This document shows, one piece after another, positions 10,684 to 21,889 of a DNA stretch of 64,000 bases. The DNA is taken from positions 34,833,778 to 34,897,777 of the forward strand of contig OY744516.1 in assembly GCA_963556195.1 (NCBI GenBank), in the 5' to 3' direction. Numbering within the stretch: position 1 is the stretch's first letter; the number at the start of each line of letters is the position of its first letter. The translations under genes and the position numbers were made by a program. A model generated the notes under the pieces. The model saw only the letters and a list, made by a program, of their open reading frames with translations. It was not told the DNA's origin and did not search any database. Source of the DNA: Sepiola atlantica. Lineage: Eukaryota > Mollusca > Cephalopoda > Sepiida > Sepiolidae.

Positions 10684-10697
10684 ATGTTTTTGATTGT

Positions 10698-11549
10698 TTT
10701 AAATTGAATAGCAATATTTTAAGAGGATCCTTAGGAAATATAAACTCCATTAAGGATCATTTTACGTTAAACTGAATCCAACCTAAAAATTGAACAAGCC
10801 GGTATAAAAAAAACATAATCTGAAAATTTAGTCCTTAATCGATAAAAAATCCAAGATATGTTTACCCTTCACACTATAGTCAGCACAATGTGTATTTATT
10901 TGTAAATATATATCCCTCCAGTCACACAAAAGTCTGCAGGCGAATAAGGAAAGGGAGAACGCAAATCTATTTCCATAATAAGACGTTTTCTTTCATTTTC
11001 TTTCCTATCTGCTCTTTAAACCGATTTATACGTTTTTCTTTCCTTAAAAAAAAAAAACTTGCCAGTTTGAGACGTTTTTTATTTATTTATTTTTTAACTT
11101 CTGCTAATGCCTCTGATGTTAAAGTCTTGCGTCATTTTTTTATGTCTAGCCCCGCCCAGCCCCCTCTCCCAATAATTAAAGTAAGAAAATAAAAGCAACG
11201 GTTGTTTTTTTGTTCTTTGGGTCATCAGAAATGACTCAATTTTTTTTTTCAACTAGCAATATTTCAGTCACTAATTATCCTATTGAAAAAAAAATGCATG
11301 CGAAAGACTTCCATTGGAAAGCAAGTCAGACAACCCCTATCGTCTGAAATTAATTTGGAAAAAAAATCTTAAACTTTAAATAAAAAGTCAGTGGTAGGTA
11401 TTTTTTTCTTTAGGTCATCAGAAATGATAATTTATATATAAAGAATTTAATTACTGATGTAATTCTATGATTTTATATGAATATTAGTGCAAACACTGGC
11501 GAAGCATATTTTATTTTTACATCATTTTTGATAGAGGATGTACCCTACT
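10698..11549. other. AT-rich interval with a local duplication
   Basis: A GGTCATCAGAAATGA-containing segment occurs twice (about 11200-11235 and 11388-11430). Otherwise no gene or known repeat was recognised. The 100-codon frame at 10890-11192 is rich in F, S and K and lacks domain-like features. Confidence 0.4.
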
Positions 11550-11662
11550 TTTAAATAAATAACAAAACTTAGGAATTGGAGGGGTGTGTCATATATGTTC
11601 GCTCAACTCTTAATTGTATTATTATCATTTTTTTTTTAAATTGAGACAAGTATTTAATTTCA
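11550..11662. repeat. Left copy of about 110-bp direct repeat flanking a LINE
   Basis: Contains GTGTGTCATATATGTTCGCT followed by CAACTCTT and a T-rich run. It is repeated with a few differences at 13522-13634, so the LINE tail between them is bracketed by a long duplication. Confidence 0.65.
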
Positions 11663-11902
11663 TCATCATCGTCGGTTTAACATCCATTTTATTTAGTGGC
11701 ATGCCTTGGACGACTTTCAGAAATTGACTTCCAAACTAACCTATCTCTAGCCATGTTTTTATTTATCCCTCTTTTTCTCAAGTTAATTCTTATCACTTCC
11801 TCCCATGTTTTTCTTTACATTTCCCTGTGAACTGAACACCTGCTACCTCAAATGTTCTACATCTACTAACCATCAAAGTCTCCTGTTTAGCAAACATCTC
11901 TA
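11663..11902 (-). mobile_element. LINE-A 3' part, segment 1 (interrupted by solo LTR)
   Basis: Reverse complement of an APE-type LINE tail. The same sequence appears at 21890-22135 and 39177-39442 (GGTTTAACATCC, TTTCAGAAATTGACTTCCAA, ATCACTTCCTCCCATGTTTT, GTTCTACATCTAC). The minus-strand reading of the better copy is GRPRKTWEEVIKMDLKERG, typical of C-terminal LINE ORF2. The TSD TCTA (11899-11902) ends the segment. Confidence 0.75.
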
Positions 11903-11981
11903 TGTGACAAGTATCCGCCGGCCCCATGAGAGTCAGGAAGATTCCGATTGTGTACTAGTATGCATGTAGTGAAAATGCTAT

Positions 11982-12045
<64 letters not shown>

Positions 12046-13040
12046 ACGAAATGGAGCGAGGGTATGAAACTAGTGTGAATTTTGTTTAAAATTGGAATTA
12101 TCAGAGCCGCAAGACAAGGCGCCTATAAGTCAGCAAAAGCCTTGTAAACCGTCATACCTAATTGCGTATAAAAGCCCAAGGGAGATTGAATTTTTGGTTG
12201 TTTCGTTTTATTTGTTATCGCTTTTCGAGGACGGGTCTGAGAAGCGGGCCCTCTCCAATAGATACAGTTAGAAGGATTTAATTAGTTGTGACAAGACAAA
12301 GGGAACTAAAGATTGTCTTAGCACGTCGTGAGCGAGGAGGGAGAGGGAGAGGGAGGAGGTGACGGGAGACAGAGATATCAGCCACGAGCTTTTCAATAAA
12401 ACAGGATAGAACTTTGCACATGCTAGTCGGCAGAGTTAGCAGAGTCAGTCAGTAGAGCCGGACAGGACCGCGAACAGGCATGCGCAAAAGAAATTCTGCT
12501 CTCCTTGCCCGTCGTAAAGGAAGAATGTGTGCTGTCCGACTTAGAGAAATTCTGTTCACGGCCAAGTAACAGTCACTTGTCGCTCACACAGAGAAGAATT
12601 AAGGAAGTGTAATTTAGACTCTTCCTATTTTTGGTTTTATACACAGAGTAAATGTTTTGGAGTACTGGACGGTCTTGTTTTGTAACCAACCAAGTGTAAA
12701 TTGATATCGTAATTTCTTTGTTGAATAATTATTTTTCCTAAGGAAAACACAAAACCCAGACCGAGTTAACTATCATTATTTGTTTTTTTTGTTGTTCTGC
12801 TTGAATGTCCCTTCATTCTGCAGAGATAACCGGTTACTGTCCGCCCTATGATCGCTCACTGTTATAAACAGTCACGACGTGGGAAGTGTGTTGGTAACTA
12901 GACAAGAACCCTTGACATCGGCAGCCTTCATCCAGACAACAAATTTAACAGATTAACGCCCAGTGACCGATCGATCTCGAGGACGGCCAGACCAGTGATG
13001 ACATCATATTGTCTGATGAGCACAGAGGGTTCTGGGTACA
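11903..13040 (+). mobile_element. Solo LTR, 1138 bp, Gypsy-like
   Basis: Begins TGTGACAAGTATCCGCC and ends TCTGGGTACA (TG…CA), with TCTA on both sides (11899-11902 and 13041-13044). It sits inside LINE-A, whose sequence resumes directly on the other side. It contains TATAAAAG at 12167-12174, AATAAA at 12395-12400, and a long (GA)n run at 11984-12041. There is no internal coding region, so recombination between two LTRs probably removed the rest. The superfamily call rests on size and the 4-bp duplication only. Confidence 0.8.
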
Positions 13041-13521
13041 TCTATACTGTCCAGATTTAATCTTCCTCCGAGGTCATCAGATCTAAGCTTGTCTTTTAAA
13101 CTCACATTACATATCCATCGTATCATTCTCATATCATTTCTCCCCATGCAACACATGTCCTCAACCCTTACTGGCCATGTTTCACTTCCATCTATCATCA
13201 GACTGCATACATATTATGCCTTATACTCTTCCCTTGGTTGATAGTGGTAACTCTCTGCTGGTTAGTAATGGCAGAAGTTTCTTGAGCTAACTCCATCTAA
13301 TCCTAACTCTTGCAATCATACTAGCACCTGCTCTACCCTGTGCTCAAGTAGTATCACCAAGATAATAAAACTTCTCAAGAACCTCAATAGCTTTGCCATT
13401 CAGATATATTTTCTCCACATCTGAGTTCTCATCCATCTCCATTGTCTTACACTTCCTACACACAAACTGGTTATCCTCTCTAAACCCACCAGTAATTCCA
13501 CTGCACTTCTTGTATACCCAA
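13041..13521 (-). mobile_element. LINE-A 3' part, segment 2
   Basis: Continues segment 1. The minus-strand reading includes RWICNVSLKDKLRSDDL, the SETWPVRVEDMCCM stretch and a Cys-rich tail region, as in 22140-22620 and 40300-40700. Several frameshifts and stops. It ends at the right-hand flanking repeat. Confidence 0.75.
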
Positions 13522-13634
13522 TTTAAATAAATAATAAATCTGTTAGGACGAGGAGGTGTGTGTCATATATGTTCGCTCAACTCTTTATTTTATTAATAAT
13601 TATTTTTTTTTAATTTCAACTATTTAATTTGATG
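13522..13634. repeat. Right copy of about 110-bp direct repeat flanking a LINE
   Basis: Matches 11550-11662, including GTGTCATATATGTTCGCTCA. It then continues into unrelated AT-rich DNA. Confidence 0.65.
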
Positions 13635-13849
13635 CAATAAAAATAAATATCATTGTTTAATGCAAGCATTGACTCTAATTTTGACCTTTTGTGAATTTCT
13701 GGCATTTTTCAGGAGTGTTCAGTTTGCTTATTTCAAATCTAAGAAAATAAATAAACAACGCAAACAGATGACTTTTGAAGTAAATTTTCAGTCTTAACTT
13801 GTGTCTTTTTCACTCAAAACTAAAAATGAGATTCTATTTTAGGTGATTA

Positions 13850-14472
13850 CATGTAAACGGCCTGGAAAAATATCTGCAAAATGGTAATTTAAAAGAAAAC
13901 TAAATATAATTTATCCTTTATATGAATTTAACCAGAAAGTGTAGGAGAGAACGAGTAACCATTTTCTTTATGGACATGTTTTCATGGTTTGTGTTGGTAT
14001 TTGTAATATTCATTATTGTTATTGGCATTTATCAACCAATCAACAAGATCGCCTCAATTGTCACATTTGTATCTATGAGACTGAGCCAAATTTAGGGTTT
14101 CAACCTCGATCACAGTATACTCGACCACAAACCAGATTTAGGCAGTCTTGGAGTTAATAAAAGGTATGTTTTGTTCTCAAGAAAATTCCAGAACATTTTT
14201 TATATATGGTCAAGATTACTGCCCCCCCCCCCCGCTCCAAGAAATATGTCTAATTTTAACCGTACTACCTCTCACCCTCTCCAAATGGTTACCCTTTCTC
14301 CTACACTACCTGGTCCGGAAGTGAATGATTATTAAAGCTTGATGGTCAGGAAGCAGGTGATCTTTCTATGTTAAACTTATATAGGAAAGTGATCCTCCAC
14401 TATAACGTCTAAAATGTGTTATTTATTTTTTTAATTACTATTTTGCAGATATTTTTTTAAAGGCGTTTACAT
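13850..14472. mobile_element. Fold-back MITE, about 620 bp
   Basis: The left end (13851-13884, ATGTAAACGG…ATATCTGCAAAAT) is inverted at 14441-14472 (ATTTTGCAGATAT…GTTTACAT). An inner pair is AGTGTAGGAGAGAACGAGTA at about 13936-13955 and its near-complement at about 14286-14312. The centre is noncoding with a C10 run near 14220. Confidence 0.6.
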
Positions 14473-14930
14473 ATAATCGGCAAAAAAAACAAACTTATTT
14501 TTATTTTTCAGTTAAAAAGCCTGGGTTAAAGGTTCAACATTTACCCATTTTTGTTATGAAACAAGAATTTCAATAAAATAATTTTGCGTTAACAACTTCT
14601 ATTTATCGAAGAGAAAGAGAATTTAAAGATTTTGTTTTCTAAACAATTTTCACTACAGTTAAAAATAAGCTTACCTATCATTTATTCAGTTTAAAATTTA
14701 AAATGTAATATGTCACTTCACAATGAGCAAAATATGCGACTTTGTTCGTAATAATAAAAATTTTGCTACTATTACTACTACTGATAATAATACTAATACT
14801 ACTACTAATAATAATAATAATCATAAACTCTTATAGAATTGCACCAAACTTGGTAAGAAGTGTTATAGGGTATAAAAATTATGACAATACTACTACTTCT
14901 TTTACTTCTACAACTAATTCTACTATTAAT
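14473..14930. repeat. AT-rich DNA with trinucleotide microsatellite and short repeat R3
   Basis: A (TAC/TAA)n array occupies about 14764-14822. It is followed by GAATTGCACCAAACTTGG (about 14836), a sequence related to 20790-20830, where a trinucleotide array also lies close by. No gene. Confidence 0.6.
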
Positions 14931-15624
14931 ACCCAGGAGGTGCAATGCCAGGTGTAAATTCAGACACAAAAGAAAAAACACATCATGTACATGGATGATC
15001 TGAAACTATTTGGAAAAAAAAACACACATAGAGGAACTATACAATATAATAAATACAACCAGAATTTTCAACCAGGACATTTGAATCAAATTCGGAATGG
15101 AAATGTGTGCACTACTAGAGATGAAAAAGGGAAAACTCGAAACAGCAGGGAGCATAAAACTGTCCAACCGAGAGGTGATGAGGGCACTTGGAAAACATGA
15201 TACCTATAAATTTGGTAGAGTTTTGGAAGTGAACGTTATCACATAAACAAAAAATGAACGGTTAGACGAGAGAACAAAAAAGCACGTTAAAACAAAATTT
15301 TATGGTAGAAACATTAAAAAGAAAAAAGTACTTAAGATATTCTGGACCTTTCATAAGATCGAGAAAAGAAAAATTCAGACACCTGAGGAAAAGAACTAGA
15401 AAACTAATGACCATGCACCATACACTGCATGCAAAGGATGATACTGACCAACTCTGTGTAAAAAGAAGAGAAGGGGGAAGAGGACGGGTAAGTAGAGATG
15501 AGTGTGTGGCTGATACAACAAAAGTAGAAAAATACATGACCCAAAGTACAGAGAGGCTGATTACCTCCACCAAAATGAACGATGCAAAGAGCAGCAAAAC
15601 AGAAAACAAAAAGGTGGGAAAAAA
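14931..15624 (+). pseudogene. RLE-type (R2/NeSL-like) LINE ORF, copy 1, part 1 (RT region)
   Basis: Frames read PGVNSDTKEK, then YMDDLKLFGK (the RT active-site block), FGMEMCALLEMKKGKLE and, after shifts, RTRKLMTMHHTLHAKDDTDQ and REGGRGRVSRDECVAD. This is the conserved order in RLE-type LINEs: palm, then thumb with the KLMTMH…H…D…RxxGGRG block. The RT would prime cDNA synthesis at a nicked target. The frame is broken by several shifts, the 5' two-thirds are missing, and the element is cut by a BEL/Pao insertion at 15625. The family name is inference from the motif order. Confidence 0.7.
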
Positions 15625-15690
15625 TGTAACAGTTCAAGTAGTTATCTCCCTTGTATGAGCTTCTAGTATAAAAAAAGTGATATATTCTGT
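15625..15690 (+). repeat. BEL 5' LTR remnant
   Basis: TGTAACAGTTCAAGTAG…TTCTAGTATAAAAAAAGTGA corresponds to the beginning of the 3' LTR at 17780. Everything downstream of the first about 65 bp of the LTR is deleted. Confidence 0.7.
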
Positions 15691-15694
15691 TAGC

Positions 15695-16420
15695 TACAGG
15701 AATCTGGACTATCTTGAATTCCTCTGGTGGGAGAATGGCATGCCCAAGAATCACATCCATGTCAGGAAAAATTCATTGCATACTTGTCATGGGTAAGGCA
15801 AGGGTTGCACTAATAAAAATGACACCTATTCCACGATTAGAACTCACAGCTGCAGTTGTAGCAACTAGAGTCAGTGGGCTACTAAAAAAAGAACTTGACT
15901 TGAAGGATATCCCAGAGTTCTACTAGACTGATTCTAAGGTTATTCTTGGATATATTAATAATGATGCATGACTGTTCCATGTATTTGTGGCCAATCGGAT
16001 TCAATTGATCAGAACATATACTAACCAGGGTCAATGGAAATATGTTGCATTCCAACAGAATCCAGCTGATCATGCTTCTCGTGGACTCACTGTGAAAGAA
16101 CTAGTAAAGTCCAATTGGCTCACTGGATCAAACTTCTTATGGGAAACAGAATTATTTAAAGAAAAAGACATTAAAATAGAACAAATTAATAAGAGTGATC
16201 CAGAAGTTAGAAAAGTACAGGTTCACCTGACTGAGGTAAATGAAGAAAGATCTTTATCGATACATTTGCAGAAGTTCTCAAACTGGAACAGAATAATGAA
16301 AGTCATAGCCAGACTTGAGCGATTCTTAAAATGTCTTTTGGGTCAAAGAAAAAATTCCAAACAACCTACAACACTTGAAGAAAGAAAAGATACTCGTTAG
16401 AATAGTACAAAGAGAATCGT
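15695..16420 (+). pseudogene. BEL/Pao pol relic: RNase H domain
   Basis: Reads RVALIKMTPIPRLELTAAVV (the IPRLEL hallmark of Pao RNase H), a stop, TDSKVILGYINND, a stop, FHVFVANRIQLIR and then QNPADHASRGLTVKELVKSN with the conserved NPADxxSRG block. RNase H would degrade the RNA strand during reverse transcription. Two stops and a terminal shift show it is inactive. Confidence 0.8.
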
Positions 16421-16539
16421 TCAGTAATGAAATTAAGGCTCTGAAACTAGGAATAGAAATCAACTCTACTTCTCCATCCAAAATTGAATAGATTGAATCC
16501 GTTCTTGGACAAAGAAGATACATTAAGAGTGTGAGGAAG

Positions 16540-17450
16540 ACTAATAAAAGCAGCACTCCACTCCCATGTGAAATACCCAGCTATCCTTCCTAAAAGACAT
16601 CATATTTCCCATTCAATCATGAAGAACTTTCATAAAGGGTTACACCATTAAGGCCGATGTACGACCATCAATAAAATTAGATCTAACAGTATTTGGATTT
16701 TGGGATGTAGTAGAGAGGTGTCATCCCTCATCTACAAGTGTCTACAATGTAGAAAGTTGAGAAACGGTAACCAAACCCAAAGGATAGCTAACCCCCTCCC
16801 CCCTCCAGAAACAATGGAAACTACTCCTCCATTTATCTATGGCAGCATAGATTGTTTTGGAACATTTTATGTTAAAGATAAAAGAAATTTTAAAATATGG
16901 GTTGTTTTCCTGCATGTGATCCAGAGACGTCCACATTGAAGCATTAGACGATCTGACAACTGATGCATTCATCAATTCATTACGTTGCTTTATTTGCATA
17001 CGTGGCAACATCGGCCGACTCCATTGTATGCAAGGAAATAATTTTGTCAGTGCGAAGAAAGAGTTTCAGTCATTAATGAACCAAGAATGAATAAAGAAAT
17101 GAGGGTGTAGATTCATTATGAATCCACCTGTTTCTAGCCACATGGGAAGTGTCTGGGAAAGGCAAATTAGAACAGTAAGAAATGTTTTAAATCACATTAT
17201 TATTCAGAGTGATGTACGGCTAAACAGTTTCTCATTGAGAACTTCTATGGACGAAGTGATTAGGCGACCCTTATCTGCAGCAGGTATTAATGACCCTATG
17301 GGGCCAGAACCTCTGACACCCAACCATCTGCTCACAATGAAATTGTCAATCATTGCACCGCTACTGAGTGAGTTTGTAAGAGAAGATCTCTATCTTAAAA
17401 AGAGATGGAAGCGAGTGCAATACTTGATCAGCGATTTCCGGAACAGATAG
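16540..17450 (+). pseudogene. BEL/Pao integrase relic
   Basis: Recognisable pieces, in order: a degraded HHCC zinc region (FHKGLHH…GRCTTINKIRS, IYKCLQCRKLR), the start of the core (PPFIYGSIDCFGTFYVKDKRN, with the first catalytic D), DDLTTDAFINSLRCFI, then NPPVSSHMGSVWERQIRTVR covering the SHMGGxWERxIR block with its conserved W-E. The enzyme would join cDNA to genomic DNA. Stops and shifts occur near 16650, 16938 and 17090. Confidence 0.8.
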
Positions 17451-17459
17451 AGAAATGAA

Positions 17460-17729
17460 TATCTGATGGATATAAAATGGTATAAATGGATCGACAGTAA
17501 GAGAGATGCGAGAATTGGCGACATAGTCTTGCTACAAGTCGATATTTTGCCAAGAAACCAGTGGAAATTGGCGAAGATAATAGAGGTGTTTCAGGGAAGT
17601 GATGGGAAAATCAGATGCATCAAACTGCTTGTCGGTAACAAAATGTTAGATGTAAAAGGTAAACGAATGAGTAAACCAGTTTGTCTCGAAAGACCAGTAC
17701 ACAAACCTGTGTTGCTGCTCAAAGCTTGA
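17460..17729 (+). pseudogene. BEL/Pao pol C-terminal (DUF5641-like) domain
   Basis: An 87-codon frame includes ARIGDIVLLQVDILPRNQWK, LAKIIEVFQGSDGKIR and a positively charged end, ending TGA at 17727-17729. This matches the small beta-rich domain after Pao integrase (GDxVLxxDxxxPRxxWxxGxVxxxxxGxDGxxR). It is preceded by a stop near 17450. Confidence 0.8.
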
Positions 17730-17779
17730 AGAAAAGGTTGGTGGAAGCATAGTGTTGAGACAACATGTGATGGTGCGAG

Positions 17780-18119
17780 TGTAAAAGTTCAAGTAGTTAT
17801 TTACCTTGTATGGGGTTCTAGTATTATGAAACTAACATATTCTGCTCACACATTATTTAAGCAGCAATGGTTGAACACTTGGAAATAATTTACCACCAGA
17901 AAGAGATGAAAAGTTTGGCATGTGTTCATTGTGTGTTTCTGTGTATTTTTCATTTGTTCTATGTATTTTGTTCTGTTTATCGTTTCGTCTGTATTATGTT
18001 TATTTTAGTTTACGATGACTTATGGTCTATGTATCGAAGAAGAAGGAAAGTAGATACAAGCAAAAAATAAACATCCGTTGAAACAAAAAACACTCTTTTG
18101 TTTTTCACTGGCTGGTACA
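17780..18119 (+). repeat. BEL 3' LTR
   Basis: Starts TGTAAAAGTTCAAGTAG and ends GGCTGGTACA, about 340 bp. AATAAA at about 18065 is a plausible polyadenylation signal. Beyond the first 65 bp it cannot be compared with the deleted 5' LTR. Confidence 0.65.
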
Positions 18120-19289
18120 AAGTACATGGACAGTTTATAAAACTGGCCAAAGAAACGATGCACGAAACGGAATCACTAGTAACTGTTGCACAAAATATGC
18201 AACGAGAACTAACTACATAAAAGCCAAAAAAGTAAATTTAGACTCTGTGGATAAAGAGACGAAATGGTAAACCATGCCACGATTAAATGCAGCAAACTAG
18301 CCCAAAAGAAATACAAAAACAAATATAACTCGGTTTTAAAAGTGGTCCACTGGGAACTATGCAAACGAATGCACTTTGAGCATTCAAGACAAATGGTACA
18401 ATCATAAACCGGAGCCCGTATTTGAAAATAAAAAACATAAAATCTTCTGGGACATGGAAATATGAATGGACAAACTCATTCAAGCATGAAAACCGAACCT
18501 GATAATAGTCAACAAGAAGGAAAAAAAATCTGTCAAATAGAACACCATCCCATCAGTCACAGGGTGAATATTAAGGCACCAGTAAAACTAAGCAAATACA
18601 TGAAGCTTGCCAGAGAATTGAAGGGGATATAGTAAAAAAAATAAACCCTATAAACCTGGCAAAATATTAGATATTGGAATCAAAGGGAGGATGAACACTT
18701 TGCAAAGCACAGTATTGATGAAAGCAGCTGAAATATTAAGAAAAATCCTCAACTGTGGAAACCAGCTCATATAACCAATCACAGATATAGAAATAGAATA
18801 ACACTGCATAAACCCAACTAGAAACACGGAAGGAACAGTACACGAAGCCCAGGGAACTGAACTCCTCAAAGCTACCAAAGTGGATAAGAAAAATCACATG
18901 ATTTGCCTCCCCCCTCCCCAAAAGTAATCGGTGCCACCAGCATTGGTTGGTGCCACAGAAAATGGTCATGAAGAACCAGGGAGGGTGAAAAGACCAAGAT
19001 GGGAGAACACCATCCAGACTTCCACTGGATGAGATGATCATGCAAAGTATTGTAATGCTGAGAAGGCTTATTGCCATCCAGGTTCCAGAAAAAAACGACT
19101 AGTATCAATGAGAAGTCAATGGTAAACAGCTCTTGCGAGAATGCAAAGTGATTTGGAATTGTTATCAAAAGAAGCAGAGAGTGCTGGAAATCTGGGGAGG
19201 TTTTTGTCACTCGTACTCCAGGGAAGCCTATTTGTTATTGCCAGTGATGGTTCACTGGCAATAACTTATGTAAGAACTAGTGAGTAAAA
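18120..19289 (+). pseudogene. RLE-type LINE ORF, copy 1, part 2 (C-terminal endonuclease region)
   Basis: Resumes the LINE cut at 15624 and is collinear with copy 2 at 19680-20760. Pieces include HKPEPVFENKKHKIFWDMEI, KPNLIIVNKKEKK and LQSTVLMKAAEILRKILNCG. The second is the position of the RxPDxxxxDK motif of restriction-like endonucleases, here with both Asp replaced by Asn. The frame is broken repeatedly. The 3' end runs into an (AAT)n tail. Confidence 0.7.
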
Positions 19290-19296
19290 TAATAAT

Positions 19297-19343
<47 letters not shown>

Positions 19344-19354
19344 TAATAATAATA
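19290..19354. repeat. (AAT)n array at the 3' end of LINE copy 1
   Basis: AATAATAATATTAATAATAA continued as a nearly pure trinucleotide run between the end of copy 1 and the start of copy 2. It may derive from the LINE's own 3' tail. Confidence 0.85.
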
Positions 19355-20762
19355 TACTGATAAGATATTCTGGACCCTTCATAAACTCTCATGTACAAGG
19401 ATCAAAGAATCAGAAAACAAATGACCATGCACAACGCACTGTGTCCGAACGATGAAACTCAATCACTATGCAAAAAGGAAAGAAGGAGGAAGAGGATTGG
19501 TAAATATAAAAGACTGCATGGATGATTCAATAAAAAAAATGCATAACACAAAATACAGGCTGATTAGCGCCGCCAAAAGCACCACAAAGGTAAACAATAT
19601 AGAGAGCAGCGAAACTGGGGAAACAAAAAGGCGAGAAAAGAAAAATGGGAAGAGAAGCAGCTACATGGATAATTTCTCAGACTGACCAAAGAAATAGTGC
19701 ACAAAAAACACATAGAAATGACTAGAGAAGGACACTTGAACAGAGGTATGGAATCGCTACTGACAGTCGAACAAAACATTGTGATCAGAACAAACTACAT
19801 AAAAGCCAAGATTGATAACACCCAGGAAAAAAATAAATTTAGACTGTGGACAAAGAGACGAAATGGTAAACCACATAAGTGAATGTAGCAAACTAGCCCA
19901 AATGTATATAAAATAAACATGTCTTAATTGGGAAGTGTATTAGAAACTGTGCAGATGTCTGCACTTTTAACATGCAGACAAGTGATACAGGCACAAATCT
20001 GAGCAGTATTGGAAAATGAAAGACATAAAATCCTCTCGGACAAGGGAATGCAAATGGACAAACTCATTCAAGCAAGAAGACCGAATTTGATAATCAATAA
20101 GAAGGAAAAAAAACCTGCCAAATTGTTGATTTTGTCTTCCCAGCAGATCACAGGATGAAGATCAAGGAGGCAGAAAAACGTAGCAAATACATGGAACTTG
20201 CCAGAAAACTGACATGAATATGGAACACGAAGAAAATTACTGTAATACCAATAATTATAGGATCACTAAGAACAGTTATGAAAAACCTGGAAAAATGACG
20301 AGGAGAAATTGGAATCAAAGAGAGGATTGACACTAGAACATACAGCACTGATAGAAACAGCTGAAATATTAAGAAAAATCCTTTAGTGCAGAAGCCAATC
20401 CCCATAACAAGGTAACACATTTGCAGAAAATGATCAAGAATGCTCTAGGAGGATGGAAAGACCGAGTAGGGAGAGGACAAATCAGACCTCTACTGGAAGG
20501 GCACAGGGAGTACTGGAATGTTAGGAAAACTTATTGTCATTTAAATTTTTAAAAAAGCCAAAGGCCGGCACCAGTCAGAAATCAATGGTAAACGGCTGTT
20601 GCGAAAACAAAAATGATTTGCAATGGCCATCGAAAGAAGCAGAGTGCAGGAAATTTGGGGAGACTTGTTGTCACTCAGTCAGACTTTAGGCAATACCATC
20701 TGTTGTTGCCAGTGAGCGATCACTGATAATAACTCGTGTGAGAACCTGTAGGGAATAAATAA
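19355..20762 (+). pseudogene. RLE-type LINE ORF, copy 2 (thumb to endonuclease)
   Basis: Starts inside the RT thumb (DKIFWTLHKLS in shifted frame, RKEGGRGLVNIKDCMDDSIK). It continues through a degraded zinc-knuckle region (SECSKLAQMYIK) to RRPNLIINKKEKKPAK and LEHTALIETAEILRKIL. Same order as copy 1 but uninterrupted, so it serves as reference for the empty site. Multiple stops. The 3' tail is GGGAATAAATAATAAAC. Confidence 0.7.
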
Positions 20763-20976
20763 TAAACATGTATTCTTTCCAAAACTATCAGTCAGAATTG
20801 CACAAGATTTAGCATAAAGCATCCTTGGGATAACTGCAGTAACATAGGGGTGACAAATGTTAACACTGCTGTCACTACTATTGCTATTACGGGGTCAAAG
20901 TTAGTGCGGGTCCCAATGTAAAAAAGCACCAATTATAATAATAAATTATCATTATTATTATTATTAGTAGTAGTAA

Positions 20977-21017
<41 letters not shown>

Positions 21018-21036
21018 TTTTAATTTTGCTCTTTCT
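20763..21036. repeat. Repeat R3 plus (TAG)n microsatellite
   Basis: AGAATTGCACAAGATTTAGC (about 20791) resembles the block at 14836. ATT and TAG trinucleotide arrays follow at 20938-21035. Confidence 0.7.
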
Positions 21037-21246
21037 ATGAAATACCCTGAAATACTTAGAGGTGGGGATACACCACCTCTGAAAATATCCCAGACTTTGA
21101 TGAAATTTTCAAATCTAAATAGTCCTGATTTGTAGATTGCAAAAACTTATAAGTTCATTTCTCTTGTCAGAATCGAAATTATGATACAAAAGTTCATCAT
21201 AATTGTTAAAAATCTGCCTGGAATTTGAAATTTATATGAAACAAGA

Positions 21247-21829
21247 AGAATACCCATATCAGGATGGGTAAAGTTAATTCCCTGAACAGAACCGTTTTGC
21301 ACAACTGAGATTAAAAGCAAGATATAATGCTACTAAACCTTATGTCTACAATCCTTATTCTAATTTTGATAAAAATCCATGACATCATTTTGATTCTAGA
21401 AAATGTCTAAAAGTTAAGACTTCAAGCTTAAGAAAAAATGAAATTCAAGGAATTGTAATTAATTGGTGTTAATGACTATGGATCAAATTTAATGAAGATC
21501 TGAAATACTTGAATATTATGCTCCCTAAAAACCCTTTATAATACCCTGAAGAAAGTGAAATTTGGGGAATATTTATTAATTGATGTCTAATAGCTATTGT
21601 TAAAATTTCATAAAAATTGGAGGTATCTGAATTTTTACAAAGGGCTTTCATCCCCTTTTCACTCCCTTTGCATTAATCTAAATTAAACTAAATATAGCCT
21701 ATATGATGATCCCTTATGCCTAGTAGCTGTTTCAAAATTCATAATGATCGGTTAATTAGTTTAGAAAATGAATCCTATACATACAAATATAGAAACATAT
21801 ATACATAACTAAATTTATATAAATAGAGA
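21247..21829 (+). repeat. Noncoding dispersed repeat R1, copy 1
   Basis: Shares its full order with 34381-34935 (minus), 52701-53320 and 55860-56472: AATACCCAT, TAAAGTTAATTCC, ACCTTATGTCTAC, GAAATTTGGGGAATA, TTAATTGATGTCTAAT and CATAATGATCGGTTAATTAG, ending in CATATATACATAACT. About 600 bp, no ORF. It could be the noncoding part of a larger element or a nonautonomous family. Not identified. Confidence 0.75.
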
Positions 21830-21889
21830 AGAGCTATGAAGTTCTTCAACCAATCATTGATAAGTGGTCATCATCATCATTATTATCAT

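Larger units (their letters stand above)
15625..18119 (+). mobile_element. BEL/Pao LTR retrotransposon, internally deleted, inserted in a LINE
   Basis: About 65 bp of 5' LTR (15625-15690, AGTTCAAGTAGTTATCTCCC) is matched by the 3' LTR at 17780-17845. RNase H and integrase coding remnants lie between. Gag, protease and most RT are missing, and the 5' LTR breaks off directly into the RNase H region, so one large deletion is likely. The host LINE resumes at about 18120. No clear 5-bp TSD remains. Confidence 0.8.

Noticed and set aside
15302..15760. Minus-strand frames of 115-118 codons
   Set aside because: Shadows of the RLE-type LINE and BEL remnants on the plus strand.
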